Below, piece by piece: positions 18,529 through 28,900 of a stretch of DNA of 64,000 nt (the stretch's first letter is position 1; every line of letters begins with the position of its first letter). The position numbers were made by a program, and so were the translations under genes. The stretch is taken from positions 23,868 through 87,867 of the forward strand of contig NZ_FYEZ01000004.1 of NCBI RefSeq assembly GCF_900187395.1. The letters run 5' to 3'. Under the pieces are notes generated by a model, which was not told where the DNA came from, searched no databases, and was given only the letters and a program-made list of their open reading frames with translations. This stretch comes from Kytococcus aerolatus. Lineage in GTDB: Bacteria > Actinomycetota > Actinomycetes > Actinomycetales > Dermatophilaceae.

Positions 18529-19851
18529 GTGAAGATCAACCGCATCGGTTCCCTGGTGGCTCTGACCGCCGCCTCCTCCCTGACCCTGGTTGCCTGCGGC
18601 GGTGACGCTGAGGAGACCGGGGAGTCGGCCACCTCCGCCGCCGAGTCCCCCGCCGAGGGTGAGGGCGAGGAGTCCCCCGCCGAGGGTGAGGGCGAGGAGT
18701 CCCCCGCCGAGGGTGAGGGCGAGGAGTCCCCCGCCGAGGGTGAGGGCGAGGAGTCCCCCGCCGAGGGTGAGGGCGAGGAGTCCCCCGCCGAGGGTGAGGG
18801 CGAGGAGTCCCCCGCCGAGGGTGAGGGCGAGGAGGGCGCCGCTGGCGGCTCCTACCCCGAGTACAAGCCGGCCGAGGGCCTCTCCGGCGACCTCAAGGGC
18901 GTCGGTTCCTCCGCCCAGGAGGCTGCCGTCAAGGCCTGGATCTCCGGTTACAACGAGCAGCAGTCCGGTGTGACCGTCAACTACTCGCCCGACGGCTCCG
19001 GTGCCGGTGTCGAGCAGTTCCTCGGTGGGGCCACCCCGTGGGCCGGCTCCGACGTCGCCCTGGACGACGAGGAGATGGAGAAGGCCAAGAAGGTCTGCGG
19101 TGACGAGGGGGCCATGAACCTCCCGGCCTACATCTCGCCGATCGCCATCGCCTACAACCTCGAGGGTGTCGACGAGCTGAAGCTCAAGCCGGAGACCATC
19201 GCCAAGATCTTCAACGGCGACATCGAGAAGTGGAACGACGAGGCCATCGCCGCCGACAACGAGGGTGTCGAGCTCCCGGACCAGGAGATCACCGTCGTCC
19301 ACCGCTCGGACGAGTCCGGTACCACCGCCAACTTCCAGGACTACCTGGTGGACGCCGCCGGTGACGCCTGGCCGCACGAGTCCTCCAAGGAGTGGCCGGC
19401 CAGCGGTGAGGGTGCCAAGGGCACCTCCGGTGTGGTGAGCACCGTCCAGGGCACCCCGGGGACCATCGGCTACGCCGACGCCTCCGCGATCGGCCAGCTG
19501 AACACCGTCCACGTGGGCGTCGGCGAGGAGTTCGTCGAGTACTCCCCGGAGGCCGCCGCCAAGGTCGTCGACGGCTCCGAGCCGGTCGAGGGCCGCCCGG
19601 AGGGTGACCTCGCGCTGGAGCTCAACCGTGAGGCCGAGGGCGCCTACCCGGTCGTCCTGGTGGCCTACGAGGTCGTCTGCAAGCAGTACGACAAGGCCGA
19701 GGACGCGGACAATGTCAAGGACTTCCTGACCTACGTCGCCTCCGAGGAGGCCCAGCAGAAGGCCGCCGACGAGGCCGGTTCCGCACCGATCTCCGCGGAC
19801 ACCGCCGCCAAGATCGCCAAGTCGGTCGAGAGCATCTCGGCCAAGGGCTGA
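18529..19851 (+). CDS. pstS: Phosphate ABC transporter substrate-binding lipoprotein
   Basis: A 440-residue secreted lipoprotein that binds phosphate outside the membrane. The signal peptide ends in a lipobox LTLVAC with Cys23 as the lipidated residue. Residues 39-101 are seven copies of a 9-residue acidic repeat (ESPAEGEGE), an extended tether not present in most PstS proteins. The binding domain follows, with phosphate-contacting segments GVGSSAQ, PDGSGAG and HRSDESGTTANFQDYL. GTG 18529 is the only start compatible with the signal peptide. It is first in pstSCAB, and a hairpin separates it from pstC, allowing extra pstS expression. Confidence 0.96.
   Translation: MKINRIGSLVALTAASSLTLVACGGDAEETGESATSAAESPAEGEGEESPAEGEGEESPAEGEGEESPAEGEGEESPAEGEGEESPAEGEGEESPAEGEGEEGAAGGSYPEYKPAEGLSGDLKGVGSSAQEAAVKAWISGYNEQQSGVTVNYSPDGSGAGVEQFLGGATPWAGSDVALDDEEMEKAKKVCGDEGAMNLPAYISPIAIAYNLEGVDELKLKPETIAKIFNGDIEKWNDEAIAADNEGVELPDQEITVVHRSDESGTTANFQDYLVDAAGDAWPHESSKEWPASGEGAKGTSGVVSTVQGTPGTIGYADASAIGQLNTVHVGVGEEFVEYSPEAAAKVVDGSEPVEGRPEGDLALELNREAEGAYPVVLVAYEVVCKQYDKAEDADNVKDFLTYVASEEAQQKAADEAGSAPISADTAAKIAKSVESISAKG
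18643..18831 (+). repeat. Seven tandem 27-bp repeats inside pstS
   Basis: Units start at 18643, 18670, 18697, 18724, 18751, 18778 and 18805 and appear identical at DNA level. Each encodes Glu-Ser-Pro-Ala-Glu-Gly-Glu-Gly-Glu. The near-identity implies recent expansion by slippage or unequal exchange, so copy number may vary between strains. Confidence 0.95.
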
Positions 19852-19864
19852 CGCCCCACCACCT

Positions 19865-19903
19865 GACCGAGGGGGCCGCGCACGTGGTGCGGTCCCCTCG
19901 GTC
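19865..19903 (+). terminator. Hairpin between pstS and pstC
   Basis: Arms 19865-19874 and 19894-19903 pair perfectly over 10 bp, and the stem continues inward with G-U and G-C pairs. With no U-tract it may act as a partial terminator or as a 3' stabiliser giving pstS mRNA in excess over the membrane components. Confidence 0.75.
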
Positions 19904-19947
19904 GTGGTTCCCCCTCTATCCACCCTCCATCAAGGAGAACGAAAGAC

Positions 19948-20928
19948 ATGGCTGACGCACAGCCCCCCAGTGCTGACGGGGCGACCGTGCTCTCCGAGGG
20001 ACCGGGTGAGCCCCGCGGGGCGGCTCCTGCCGCGCCCGTGAAGGGGGCCAGTACGGGACGCCTTGGGGACAAGATCTTCTCCGGACTCTCCGTGGGTTCG
20101 GGCATCGCGATCGCGGTGATCCTCGCTCTGGTCGCCCTGTTCCTCATCCGTGAGGCCTGGCCGATCTTCCAGGAGCCGGAGGCGGCCGGTTCCGATGGCT
20201 TCTGGCAGCTCGCGCTCCACCTCCTCGGGGGCACGCTGCTCGCTTCGGCCTTCGCGATGCTCATCGCCGTGCCGGTCGCGGTCGGCATCGCCCTGTTCAT
20301 CTCCCACTACGCCCCGCCGAAGATCGCGAAGTCGCTCGGTTTCGTCATCGACCTGCTGGCCGCCATCCCCTCGGTGATCTTCGGTCTGTGGGGATACATG
20401 ACCTTCGCCCCGAAGCTCGTGCCGCTCTACGAGTGGCTCGAGGAGAACCTGGGCTTCATTCCGCTCTTCGAGGACGCCTCCACCACCGGGCGTGTGCTGC
20501 TGACGGCCTCGATCGTCCTGGCCATCATGATCCTGCCGATCATCACCTCGGTCGCCCGCGACGTCTTCCAGCAGGTTCCCCGGGGCCACGAGGAGGCCTC
20601 GCTGGCCCTCGGTGCCACGAAGTGGGAGATGATCAAGCAGGCCGTGCTGCCCTTCGGCTGGCCCGGTGTCATCGGTGGCGCCATGCTCGGGTTGGGGCGT
20701 GCTCTCGGTGAGACCATGGCCGTCGCCATGATCCTCGCCCCGCGCGATGAGTTCCAGTGGAACGTCATCGGCTCGGGCAACTTCCCGATCCCCGCCTACA
20801 TCGCCCTGAACTTCCCGGACGCCACCGGGTTGAAGGTGAGCACTCTCATCGCGCTGGGCCTCGTGCTCTTCGTGCTGACGCTCGTCGTCAACCTGTTCGC
20901 GCGCTGGATCGTCGAGCGGAGGAACTGA
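19948..20928 (+). CDS. pstC: Phosphate ABC transporter permease PstC
   Basis: A 326-residue membrane protein with six predicted helices after a roughly 45-residue cytoplasmic N-terminus. The coupling-loop motif of binding-protein-dependent permeases reads EEASLALGATKWEMIKQAVLP, followed by GRALGETMAVAMI. It forms the channel with PstA. The ATG 19948 follows AAGGAGAACGAAAG. The pstA start is 1 nt beyond its stop. Confidence 0.96.
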   Translation: MADAQPPSADGATVLSEGPGEPRGAAPAAPVKGASTGRLGDKIFSGLSVGSGIAIAVILALVALFLIREAWPIFQEPEAAGSDGFWQLALHLLGGTLLASAFAMLIAVPVAVGIALFISHYAPPKIAKSLGFVIDLLAAIPSVIFGLWGYMTFAPKLVPLYEWLEENLGFIPLFEDASTTGRVLLTASIVLAIMILPIITSVARDVFQQVPRGHEEASLALGATKWEMIKQAVLPFGWPGVIGGAMLGLGRALGETMAVAMILAPRDEFQWNVIGSGNFPIPAYIALNFPDATGLKVSTLIALGLVLFVLTLVVNLFARWIVERRN

Positions 20929-20929
20929 C

Positions 20930-22075
20930 ATGAGCACTTCCGTCAAGGACCGAGAGGTCGTCTCGCAGGGCGACCAGGGGCCCGAGATGCCCCAGCTGGA
21001 CTACAACCAGATCAAGCCCGCGTCGAAGACGTTGTGGGCCCTGATCCTGCTCGGCAGCGCTGCCGTGGCAGCTGCCCTCATGGCCCTGATCGGTTGGAAC
21101 GTCGCCCTGTGGGTCGTCGCCACGATGGTGATCTTCCTGGTCGCCGTCTACGTCGGCTACCGCGTCACCTCCGGCCACCGGCAGGGGCTCGACCAGGTGG
21201 TCCGAGCCCTCATCTACACGGCCTTCGCGCTGGCGGTCATCCCGCTGGTCTGGCTGCTGTGGACGGTGTTCAGCAACGCGATCCCGCCGTTGCTGGCCAA
21301 CCCGAACATGCTCACCGAGGACATGTACGCGATCTCCGGTGGGGTCGATGAGACGCGCGTCGAGGAGGGCGGCGGCCTGGTCGGCGGCATGAAGCACGCC
21401 CTCATCGGGACGGTGCTCATCACCCTGATCGCCTCGATCATCTCGATCCCGATCGGTGTGATGGCCGCCATCTACCTGGTGGAGTACGGCACCAACGGCT
21501 GGTTCAGCAGGACCCTGCGCTTCCTGGTGGACGTCATGACCGGTGTCCCCTCGATCGTCGCCGGTCTGTTCGCCTTCGCGCTGTTCTCGATGCTCTTCGG
21601 ACCGGGCACCAAGATGGGTATCGCCGGCGCGGTCGCCCTGTGCGTGCTCATGATCCCGATCGTGGTCCGCAACTCCGAGGAGATGCTGCGCGTCGTCTCG
21701 CGGGACCTGCGCGAGTCGGCGCTGGCCCTCGGGGTGCCGAAGTGGCGCGTCATCACCAAGATCGTGCTGCCCACCGCGGCCGCCGGTCTGGCCTCGAGCG
21801 TCTTCCTCGGTGTCGCCCGAGTGATCGGTGAGACGGCGCCGCTGCTGGTGGCGGCCGGCTACAACGCCGCGACCAACTGGAACCCCTTCGAGGGCCCGAT
21901 GAACTCGCTCGCGTTCTTCGGATACCAGCTGTTCCAGTACCCGCTGAACCCCGGGTACCCTGACCCCAGTTACGAGCGGTCGTGGATCGCGGTGTTCTTG
22001 CTCGTGATGCTGGTGCTGATCCTGAACCTGATCGCCCGAGCGGTGGCAGCGGCCCTGGCTCCCAAGAAGAGCTGA
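20930..22075 (+). CDS. pstA: Phosphate ABC transporter permease PstA
   Basis: A 381-residue permease, second membrane subunit of the phosphate importer. The family core starts near residue 95 and contains SALALGVPKWRVITKIVLPTA and GVARVIGETAPLL. About 85 residues precede it, including two hydrophobic helices (around residues 37-75) that the usual PstA of roughly 290 residues lacks. ATG 20930 is used; it is nearly contiguous with the pstC stop. Confidence 0.95.
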   Translation: MSTSVKDREVVSQGDQGPEMPQLDYNQIKPASKTLWALILLGSAAVAAALMALIGWNVALWVVATMVIFLVAVYVGYRVTSGHRQGLDQVVRALIYTAFALAVIPLVWLLWTVFSNAIPPLLANPNMLTEDMYAISGGVDETRVEEGGGLVGGMKHALIGTVLITLIASIISIPIGVMAAIYLVEYGTNGWFSRTLRFLVDVMTGVPSIVAGLFAFALFSMLFGPGTKMGIAGAVALCVLMIPIVVRNSEEMLRVVSRDLRESALALGVPKWRVITKIVLPTAAAGLASSVFLGVARVIGETAPLLVAAGYNAATNWNPFEGPMNSLAFFGYQLFQYPLNPGYPDPSYERSWIAVFLLVMLVLILNLIARAVAAALAPKKS

Positions 22076-22090
22076 CCCCGAGGAGAGACT

Positions 22091-22870
22091 TTGTCCAAGC
22101 GAATCGAACTCAAGGACCTGAACATCTTCTACGGCGACTTCCGTGCCGTGGAGGATGTCAACATGGTCATCGAGCCACGCACGGTGACGGCCTTCATCGG
22201 CTCCTCCGGTTGTGGCAAGTCCACCGTGCTGCGGACGCTGAACCGCATGCACGAGGTCATCCCCGGCGCACGCGTCGAGGGCAACGTCTACATGGACGAC
22301 CAGCCGCTCTACGGCAAGAACATCGACCCGGTCGAGGTCCGCCGTCAGGTCGGCATGGTCTTCCAGAAGCCGAACCCCTTCCCGACCATGTCGATCCGTG
22401 AGAACGTGCTGGCCGGCGTCACGCTGAACGCCAAGCGCCTCTCGAAGTCGGACGCCGACAACCTGGTCGAGGCCTCCCTGCGCGGTGCCAACCTCTGGAA
22501 CGAGGTCAAGGACCGTCTGGACAAGCCGGGCGCCGGCCTCTCCGGTGGTCAGCAGCAGCGTCTGTGCATCGCCCGTGCGGTCGCCGTCCAGCCGGACGTG
22601 CTCCTCATGGACGAGCCCTGCTCGGCGCTCGACCCGATCTCGACCCTGGCCGTGGAGGACCTCATCCACGAGCTCAAGGAGCAGTACACGGTCGTCATCG
22701 TGACGCACAACATGCAGCAGGCGACGCGCGTCTCCGACCGCACCGCCTTCTTCAACATCGAGGGCACCGGCAAGCCGGGCAAGCTCATCGAGTACGGCGA
22801 CACGAAGCAGATCTTCGAGAACCCGACGCACCAGGAGACCGAGGACTACGTGTCCGGCCGCTTCGGCTGA
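22091..22870 (+). CDS. pstB: Phosphate ABC transporter ATPase PstB
   Basis: A 259-residue ATPase with Walker [10 protein letters not shown], signature LSGGQQQR and Walker [16 protein letters not shown]; the PstB-typical [14 protein letters not shown] and the C-terminal [13 protein letters not shown] are present. It energises PstCA and completes the operon. The start is TTG at 22091 with GAGGAGAG five nucleotides upstream. No phoU follows; the operon ends at a strong terminator. Confidence 0.97.
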   Translation: MSKRIELKDLNIFYGDFRAVEDVNMVIEPRTVTAFIGSSGCGKSTVLRTLNRMHEVIPGARVEGNVYMDDQPLYGKNIDPVEVRRQVGMVFQKPNPFPTMSIRENVLAGVTLNAKRLSKSDADNLVEASLRGANLWNEVKDRLDKPGAGLSGGQQQRLCIARAVAVQPDVLLMDEPCSALDPISTLAVEDLIHELKEQYTVVIVTHNMQQATRVSDRTAFFNIEGTGKPGKLIEYGDTKQIFENPTHQETEDYVSGRFG

Positions 22871-22888
22871 TCGACACTCCCCCGGGTC

Positions 22889-22931
22889 CACGAGGAGGCC
22901 CCCACCGCATCGCGGTGGGGGCCTCCTCGTG
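22889..22931. terminator. Terminator of pstSCAB and pspA
   Basis: A 20-bp perfect stem (22889-22908 and 22912-22931) with a 3-nt loop lies between the convergent pstB and pspA genes. Nearly the same sequence recurs at 57892-57933. Confidence 0.93.
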
Positions 22932-22955
22932 CGTTGGGGCAGGTGCCCCGCAGGA

Positions 22956-23675
22956 TCAGGCCTGCTTGTTCTTCAGAGTGGCCAGACGGGCCTCGACCTC
23001 GGTGGACTTGGAGGAGTCCTCGAGCTGCTCGAACTGTCCCTCCAGGGTGGCCGCCTGGGCCTCCTGGCGGCCCTGGGCGAGGGCCTCCTGACGACGGACC
23101 TTCTCCTCGAAGCGGCCGAGCTCGGAGGACGGGTCGAGGATGGAGATGGACCCCATGGCGTCGCTGACCTGGGCCTGGGCGTCGGCCGTCTTGGCGCGGG
23201 CCACCAGGGTGTCGCGGCGGGACTTCAGGTCGTCCAGCTTGGAGCGCATCTCCACCAGGCCCTGCTTGAGGGTCTCGACGGTCTGGCGCTGCTGGGTGAC
23301 CATCGGCTCGGCCTGCTGGGCGTCGCTCTCGGCGCCGATCTGCTTCTCCAGGGCGGCCTTGGCGAGGTTGTCGAACTTGTCGGCCTCGGCGGCCTGGCCG
23401 GCGGCGCGCAGGCGGTCGGCCTCGGTGGAGGCGGCGGCGGCCTTCTGGCCCCAGTCCTCGGCGACCTTCTTGTCCTGCTCGTAGTCCTCCTCGGCCATGC
23501 GCAGGCTGGCGATGGTCTGGGCCACGGCCTCCTCGGCGTCGGCGATGGCGTTGGTGTAGTCGCGCACCATCTGGTCGAGCATCTTCTCCGGGTCCTCGGC
23601 GCGGTCGAGGATGGCGTTGATGTTGGCGCGTGCCAGCGTAGTCATGCGGCCGATGATCGTCTGCTTCTGGACCAT
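22956..23675 (-). CDS. PspA/IM30 family membrane-stress protein
   Basis: A 239-residue protein, almost entirely a long charged coiled coil, starting with MVQKQTIIGRMTTLARANIN, the amphipathic helix that binds stressed membranes. Residues such as AEDPEKMLDQMVRDY are diagnostic for PspA/IM30. These proteins assemble into membrane-repairing scaffolds of the ESCRT-III superfamily. It lies 137 nt downstream of the TPM-domain gene on the same strand, and they may be transcribed together. No PspF-like regulator is in the window. Confidence 0.93.
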   Translation of the reverse strand: MVQKQTIIGRMTTLARANINAILDRAEDPEKMLDQMVRDYTNAIADAEEAVAQTIASLRMAEEDYEQDKKVAEDWGQKAAAASTEADRLRAAGQAAEADKFDNLAKAALEKQIGAESDAQQAEPMVTQQRQTVETLKQGLVEMRSKLDDLKSRRDTLVARAKTADAQAQVSDAMGSISILDPSSELGRFEEKVRRQEALAQGRQEAQAATLEGQFEQLEDSSKSTEVEARLATLKNKQA

Positions 23676-23812
23676 GGTGTCCTGCCCTTCTGCCGCGGGT
23701 GCGGCGGTGGATTCCCTTGCAGTCTGCCGGGGTGACGGGCGTTTCGCCAACCGGGACCGAGCGGCCCCACAGGGGGGGGTCCGGCGCCTGCTCGGCAGGG
23801 GGTGCAGCCGGC

Positions 23813-25888
23813 TCAGAAGCGTCCGCCGCCGCTGAAGCCACCGCCCCCCAGGCCCCCGCCGAAGCCGCCTCCGCCGAAGCCTCCGCCGCCGCCTCCGCCG
23901 AAGCCGCCGGAGAGGATGCCGCCGAGGATCAGCGATCCCATGTCGATCCCGCCCACCTGGCGGCCGCCGTAGCCGCCGCCGGGCCCGAAGGGACCCTGGG
24001 TCATGTCGTTCTCGGCCTCGCGGCGGGCGGACTCGATGAGCGGCTCAGCCTGGTCGAGCAGGGCTGCGGCACCTGCCGGGTCCTCGCCCAGACGATGCTG
24101 GGCCTCGTCGAGGAGGCGGCCGGCCTCGGAGATCTCGGTGCGGGCACGCCCTCCCACCGAGCCGCGACGGGTGCGGATGAACTCGTCGACGCTGGCGTGG
24201 GCGGCGCGGAGTCGGGCCAGGCGCTGGCTCACGGTGCCGGTGACCTTCTGCCGGTGCTCGTCGGCGCTGCGGGCCGGCTCCAGGGCGGCGTCGATGGCGG
24301 CCTCCGCGGCCTCCAGCTCCGCCAGGGCGGCCAGCGGGTCCCCGCCGTTGCGGCTCGCCTCACCCTGGGCGATGGCCTGCTCGGCGCGGGCCACCAGGGG
24401 CTGCAGGGCTCCGTCGGAGGGGGCCAGCCGGTGCGCGTCGGCGATGTCCGCGGAGATCGAGCCGATGGCCCGGGCCAGCTCCTGGGAGGCGTTCTCCAGA
24501 GTGGCCCGGGCGTCGTCCACCTGGTCGAGCAGGTCGCTGGCCTGGCCGAGCGCGTCCTCCCCGGTGCGGGCGGCGGTCACGGCGGTGCGCTTGTCCTGCT
24601 TCTCCAGCGCAGCCTGGCCGTTGAGGCCGCTCTGCCGTGCCGAGGTGATCAGCCGCTCGGCCTGCTCGATGTTGCCGCTGACCGTGGCCAGGGCGGTCGG
24701 GGCGAAGGACACCTCGAGCGCGCGGAGCTGCTCGCGGGCACCGGGGAGGCGGGCCTCCACCTCGCCCGCACGCTGGTCGATCCCGGCGAGCACCTCGGGG
24801 GCCCGGGACTCCAGGTCCCGCAGGCGGTCGAACTTCTCGCTCTGCGCGTCGAGGATGTCCAGCGCCTCCTGCGCCAGGGCGTTGATGCGGGTGAGGGAGG
24901 CCCGGACGCCCCCCTCGTCGGCCCGGCCGCCGCGCACCGCGTCGTCCAGCTGCTGCTTGAGGGAGAAGGCCTCCGAGGCCCGGCCCCGGGCCTCCTTCAC
25001 GGCCTGCTCGAACTCGCCCGTGGCCTGGGCGCCGAACTGGGCGCGAGAGTAGCGGACCTCCTCGTCGGAGGAACGCACCGCGTCGTCCACGCGCACGAGC
25101 AGCTCGGAGGCCTGGTTCTGCAGGTCGGCGGTGGGGACCGGGGCCCCACCGGGGGCCGGTGCCGGCGAGCCCGTCGCCCGGGCCGGGCGACGGCCCAGCC
25201 CGCGCAGCATGGCCAGCGCACCGCCGAGCACGGGCAGACCGAGGAGCCACAGCATCCAGCTGCCGCCGCCCAGACCGCTCGACCCGTTGGACCCGCCCGC
25301 CCCCGAGGAGCCCGCGCCCTCCCCGGCGCGCCCCTCGGCGACGTCGGTGATGCCCTCCACGGTGCCGGAGACCGCGCCGTCCCAGTCCTCCTGGGCCAGG
25401 GCGGGCTCGATGTACTCGCGACGCAGGGTGGCGCCGTCGGCCTGGGAGAGGGTGCCGGTGCCGCCGTAGGTCGTGTAGGACCGGTCCTCCACGGCGACGG
25501 CCAGGAGCACGTCGTCGGAGCCCATCCCGGAGGCGTCGAAGGTGTCGCGGCCCCACTGGTCGGAGGAGCCGTCGAAGCTGTCCACGAAGACCGCGAAGAC
25601 CTGGACGCCGTGCTCCTGCTGCAGGCGGTCGATCTCCTCCTGGAGGCCCTCGGGGTCCTCCAGGACGCCGGCCTCGTCGGTGATCTCGTCACGCAGGTTC
25701 ATCGGCTCCGCCGCCGGGAGCGCCCCCAGGGCGCCCGTCGCCCGGGCGGGTGCGGAACCGGTCGGTCCGTGCGCCGCGGTCGACGGGCTCGCACCTCCCA
25801 GGAGCGCGGCGCCGCACGCCACGAGGACGGCGGAGGTACGCAGAGGGGTGGAGAGGAGGTGGGGACGGAGCTGCTCGGAAGTGACCAC
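23813..25888 (-). CDS. TPM-domain membrane protein with coiled coil and Gly-rich tail
   Basis: A 691-residue protein. An N-terminal signal or anchor (about residues 15-40) precedes an extracytoplasmic TPM domain (about 60-190; NLRDEITDEAGVL, VFVDSFDG, TYGGTGTLSQADG). A transmembrane helix follows near residues 210-232 (SWMLWLLGLPVLGGALAML), then about 400 residues of Ala/Glu/Arg-rich helical coiled coil and a tail of FGGGG repeats. TPM domains occur in photosystem II repair proteins and in bacterial membrane proteins of unknown substrate. GTG 25888 is chosen as it starts the hydrophobic leader; upstream in-frame codons run into the divergent mfd promoter. Its neighbour pspA supports a membrane-maintenance role. 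Confidence 0.8.
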   Translation of the reverse strand: MVTSEQLRPHLLSTPLRTSAVLVACGAALLGGASPSTAAHGPTGSAPARATGALGALPAAEPMNLRDEITDEAGVLEDPEGLQEEIDRLQQEHGVQVFAVFVDSFDGSSDQWGRDTFDASGMGSDDVLLAVAVEDRSYTTYGGTGTLSQADGATLRREYIEPALAQEDWDGAVSGTVEGITDVAEGRAGEGAGSSGAGGSNGSSGLGGGSWMLWLLGLPVLGGALAMLRGLGRRPARATGSPAPAPGGAPVPTADLQNQASELLVRVDDAVRSSDEEVRYSRAQFGAQATGEFEQAVKEARGRASEAFSLKQQLDDAVRGGRADEGGVRASLTRINALAQEALDILDAQSEKFDRLRDLESRAPEVLAGIDQRAGEVEARLPGAREQLRALEVSFAPTALATVSGNIEQAERLITSARQSGLNGQAALEKQDKRTAVTAARTGEDALGQASDLLDQVDDARATLENASQELARAIGSISADIADAHRLAPSDGALQPLVARAEQAIAQGEASRNGGDPLAALAELEAAEAAIDAALEPARSADEHRQKVTGTVSQRLARLRAAHASVDEFIRTRRGSVGGRARTEISEAGRLLDEAQHRLGEDPAGAAALLDQAEPLIESARREAENDMTQGPFGPGGGYGGRQVGGIDMGSLILGGILSGGFGGGGGGGFGGGGFGGGLGGGGFSGGGRF

Positions 25889-25969
25889 GGGCCGATCCTC
25901 ACCGGTTCCTCGGACGGACGCAACACAGTGTCCGTGGTGGGTGTCGGCGGCGAGCCCTACCCTTGGCGG

Positions 25970-28900
25970 GTGCCCCGAGACGCCTCCACCCAGCCCGAGA
26001 CCACCCCCGCGCCGGCCGAGGAGACCCCGCCGCCGCTGGCGCCCCTGCTCGACACCGTGCTCACCGATCCCCGGATCGCACGGGTGCTGGAGATCCACGA
26101 GCGGGGGGACGTGGACGTCGACCTGACCGCCGTGCCCGGCGTGCGGCCGTGGGTCGCGGCCGCCCTGAGCACCCGGACGGCTCCCACCGGCGGGGTGGTC
26201 GCGCTGGTGACCGCGACCGGCCGGGAGGCCGACGACTTGGCGGCCAGTCTGCGCTCGGTGCTGCCCCCGGCCTCGGTGGTCTCTTTCCCCAGCTGGGAGA
26301 CCCTGCCCCACGAGCGGCTCAGCCCCCGCAGCGACACGGTCGGCCAGCGTCTGGCCGTGCTGCGCCGGCTGGCGCACCCCGACCAGACCGACCACGCCGG
26401 CCCGGTCCGGGTGCTCATCGCCTCCGTGCGCTCCCTGCTGCAACCGCTGCCCGCCGGGCTGGGGGAGCTCGAACCGGTGACCGTGCAGGCCGGGGACGAG
26501 GTCGAGCTGGAGTCGGTGGCCGAGGCCCTGGTGGCCGCTGCCTACACGCGGACCGACCTCGTGGAGAAGCGCGGTCAGTTCGCGGTGCGCGGCGGCATCC
26601 TCGACGTCTTCCCGCCCACCGAGGAGCACCCGCTGCGGCTGGAGTTCTGGGGCGACGAGGTGGAGGAGATCCGGTGGTTCCGGGTGGCCGACCAGCGCTC
26701 CCTGGAGGTGGCCGAGGGCGGGCTGTGGGCCCCGCCCTGCCGCGAGCTGCTCCTCACCGACGCCGTCCGGGAGCGGGCCGCCGGCCTGGTGGAGGAGCTC
26801 CCCGGGGTGGCCGACATGCTCGAGTCCATCGCCGCGGGCGTGGCCGTGGAGGGCATGGAGTCGCTCACCCCGGTGCTCGTGGACCGGATGGTCAGCCTGG
26901 TCGACCTCCTGCCGGAGGGCTCCCGCCTCCTGCTCAGCGACCCGGAGCGTCTGCGGACGCGGGCCGCCGACCTCGTGAACACCTCGCAGGAGTTCCTCAC
27001 CGCCGGCTGGGCCTCGGCGGCCGCCGGGGGCGACGTCCCGGTCGACCTCGCGCAGGCGCTGGGGGAGGGCGCCTACCGGGAGCTCTCCGAGCTGCGCCAG
27101 CAGGCGCTGGAGTCCGGGGTCGGCTGGTGGGCCCTCTCGCCCTTCGCCCCCGACCTGGACACCCTCGAGGACGACTCCACCCACCTCGCCCTGGACGCGC
27201 GGGAGGTGCCGCCCTACCGCGGGGAGCCGGAGAAGGCCGTGCAGGACGTCCGGGCCGCCCTCGCCGCCGGACAGCGGGTGGTGCTCCTCACCGAGGGGCC
27301 GGGCCTGGCCAAGCGCCTCGTGGAGCTGCTGGGGGAGGACGAGGTCCCGGCCCGGCTTGTGCCCGCCACCGGGGCCGAGGCCCCCTCCGCCCCGGTGGCC
27401 GAGGTGTGCACCGCCCCCTGGGGGCCGGGCGTGGTCCTCCCCTCGCTGGGGACCGGCCTCACCCTGGTCTCCGAGCAGGACCTCACCGGGCAGGCCGTCA
27501 AGGGGTCCACCAAGGACATGCGGCGGATGCCCTCCCGGCGCCGCAAGATGGTCGATCCGCTGCAGCTCAACCCGGGCGACTTCATCGTCCACGAGCAGCA
27601 CGGGGTGGGGCGCTTCGTGGAGATGGTGCAGCGCACCGTCGGCGGGGCCACCCGGGAGTACCTGGTGGTGGAGTACGCCTCCTCCAAGCGCGGCCAGCCG
27701 GGGGACCGGCTCTTCGTGCCGACCGACCAGCTCGACCAGATCACCCGCTACGTCGGGGGCGAGGCGCCCAGCCTGAACCGCCTCGGCGGGGCGGACTGGA
27801 CGAAGACCAAGAACCGGGCCCGCAAGCACGTCAAGCAGATCGCGAACGAGCTCATCCAGCTCTACTCGGCCCGCATGGCCACCCAGGGGCACGCCTTCGG
27901 GGGCGACACCCCCTGGCAGCGGGAGCTCGAGGACGCCTTCGCCCACGTCGAGACCTCCGACCAGCTCTCCAGCATCGACGAGGTGAAGGCCGACATGGAG
28001 AAGCCGGTGCCCATGGACCGGCTGATCTGTGGCGACGTGGGCTACGGGAAGACCGAGATCGCGGTGCGGGCCGCCTTCAAGGCCGTCCAGGACGGCAAGC
28101 AGGTGGCGGTGCTCGTGCCGACCACCCTGCTGGTCAAGCAGCACACGCAGACCTTCGCCGAGCGCTACCAGCAGTTCCCGGTCACCGTGAAGGACCTGTC
28201 CCGGTTCACCAGCGAGGCGGACGCCGAGGAGACCCTCGCCGGGCTGCAGTCCGGCGACGTGGACGTTGTCATCGGCACCCACCGCCTGCTCTCCTCCTCG
28301 GTCCGCTTCAAGGACCTCGGCCTGGTGATCATCGACGAGGAGCAGCGCTTCGGGGTGGAGCACAAGGAGCAGCTCAAGACCCTCCGCACCGCCGTGGACG
28401 TGCTGGCGATGTCCGCCACCCCGATCCCGCGCACCCTGGAGATGGCGGTGACGGGCATCCGGGAGATGTCCACGCTGGCCACCCCGCCGGAGGAGCGGCA
28501 CCCGGTCCTGACCTACGTGGGGGCCTACGAGGAGAAGCAGATCGCCGCCGCCATCCGTCGCGAGCTGCTCCGGGACGGGCAGGTCTTCTTCGTCCACAAC
28601 AAGGTCGCGAGCATCGACAAGCTGGCCTCCCGGCTGCGGGAGCTGGTGCCCGAGGCCCGGGTGGAGGTGGCCCACGGCCAGATGGGCGAGCAGCGCCTGG
28701 AGCGGGTCGTCACGGACTTCTGGGAGCGGCAGTTCGACGTGCTCGTCTCCACGACGATCGTGGAGACCGGTCTGGACATCCCCAACGCCAACACCCTCAT
28801 CGTCGACCGGGCGGACACCTTCGGCCTCTCCCAGCTGCACCAGCTCCGGGGCCGTGTCGGGCGAGGGCGGGAGCGGGCCTACGCCTACTTCCTCTACCCG

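Noticed and set aside
18643..18831. CRISPR-like array
   Set aside because: The 27-bp units are directly tandem with no spacers and encode an in-frame protein linker.
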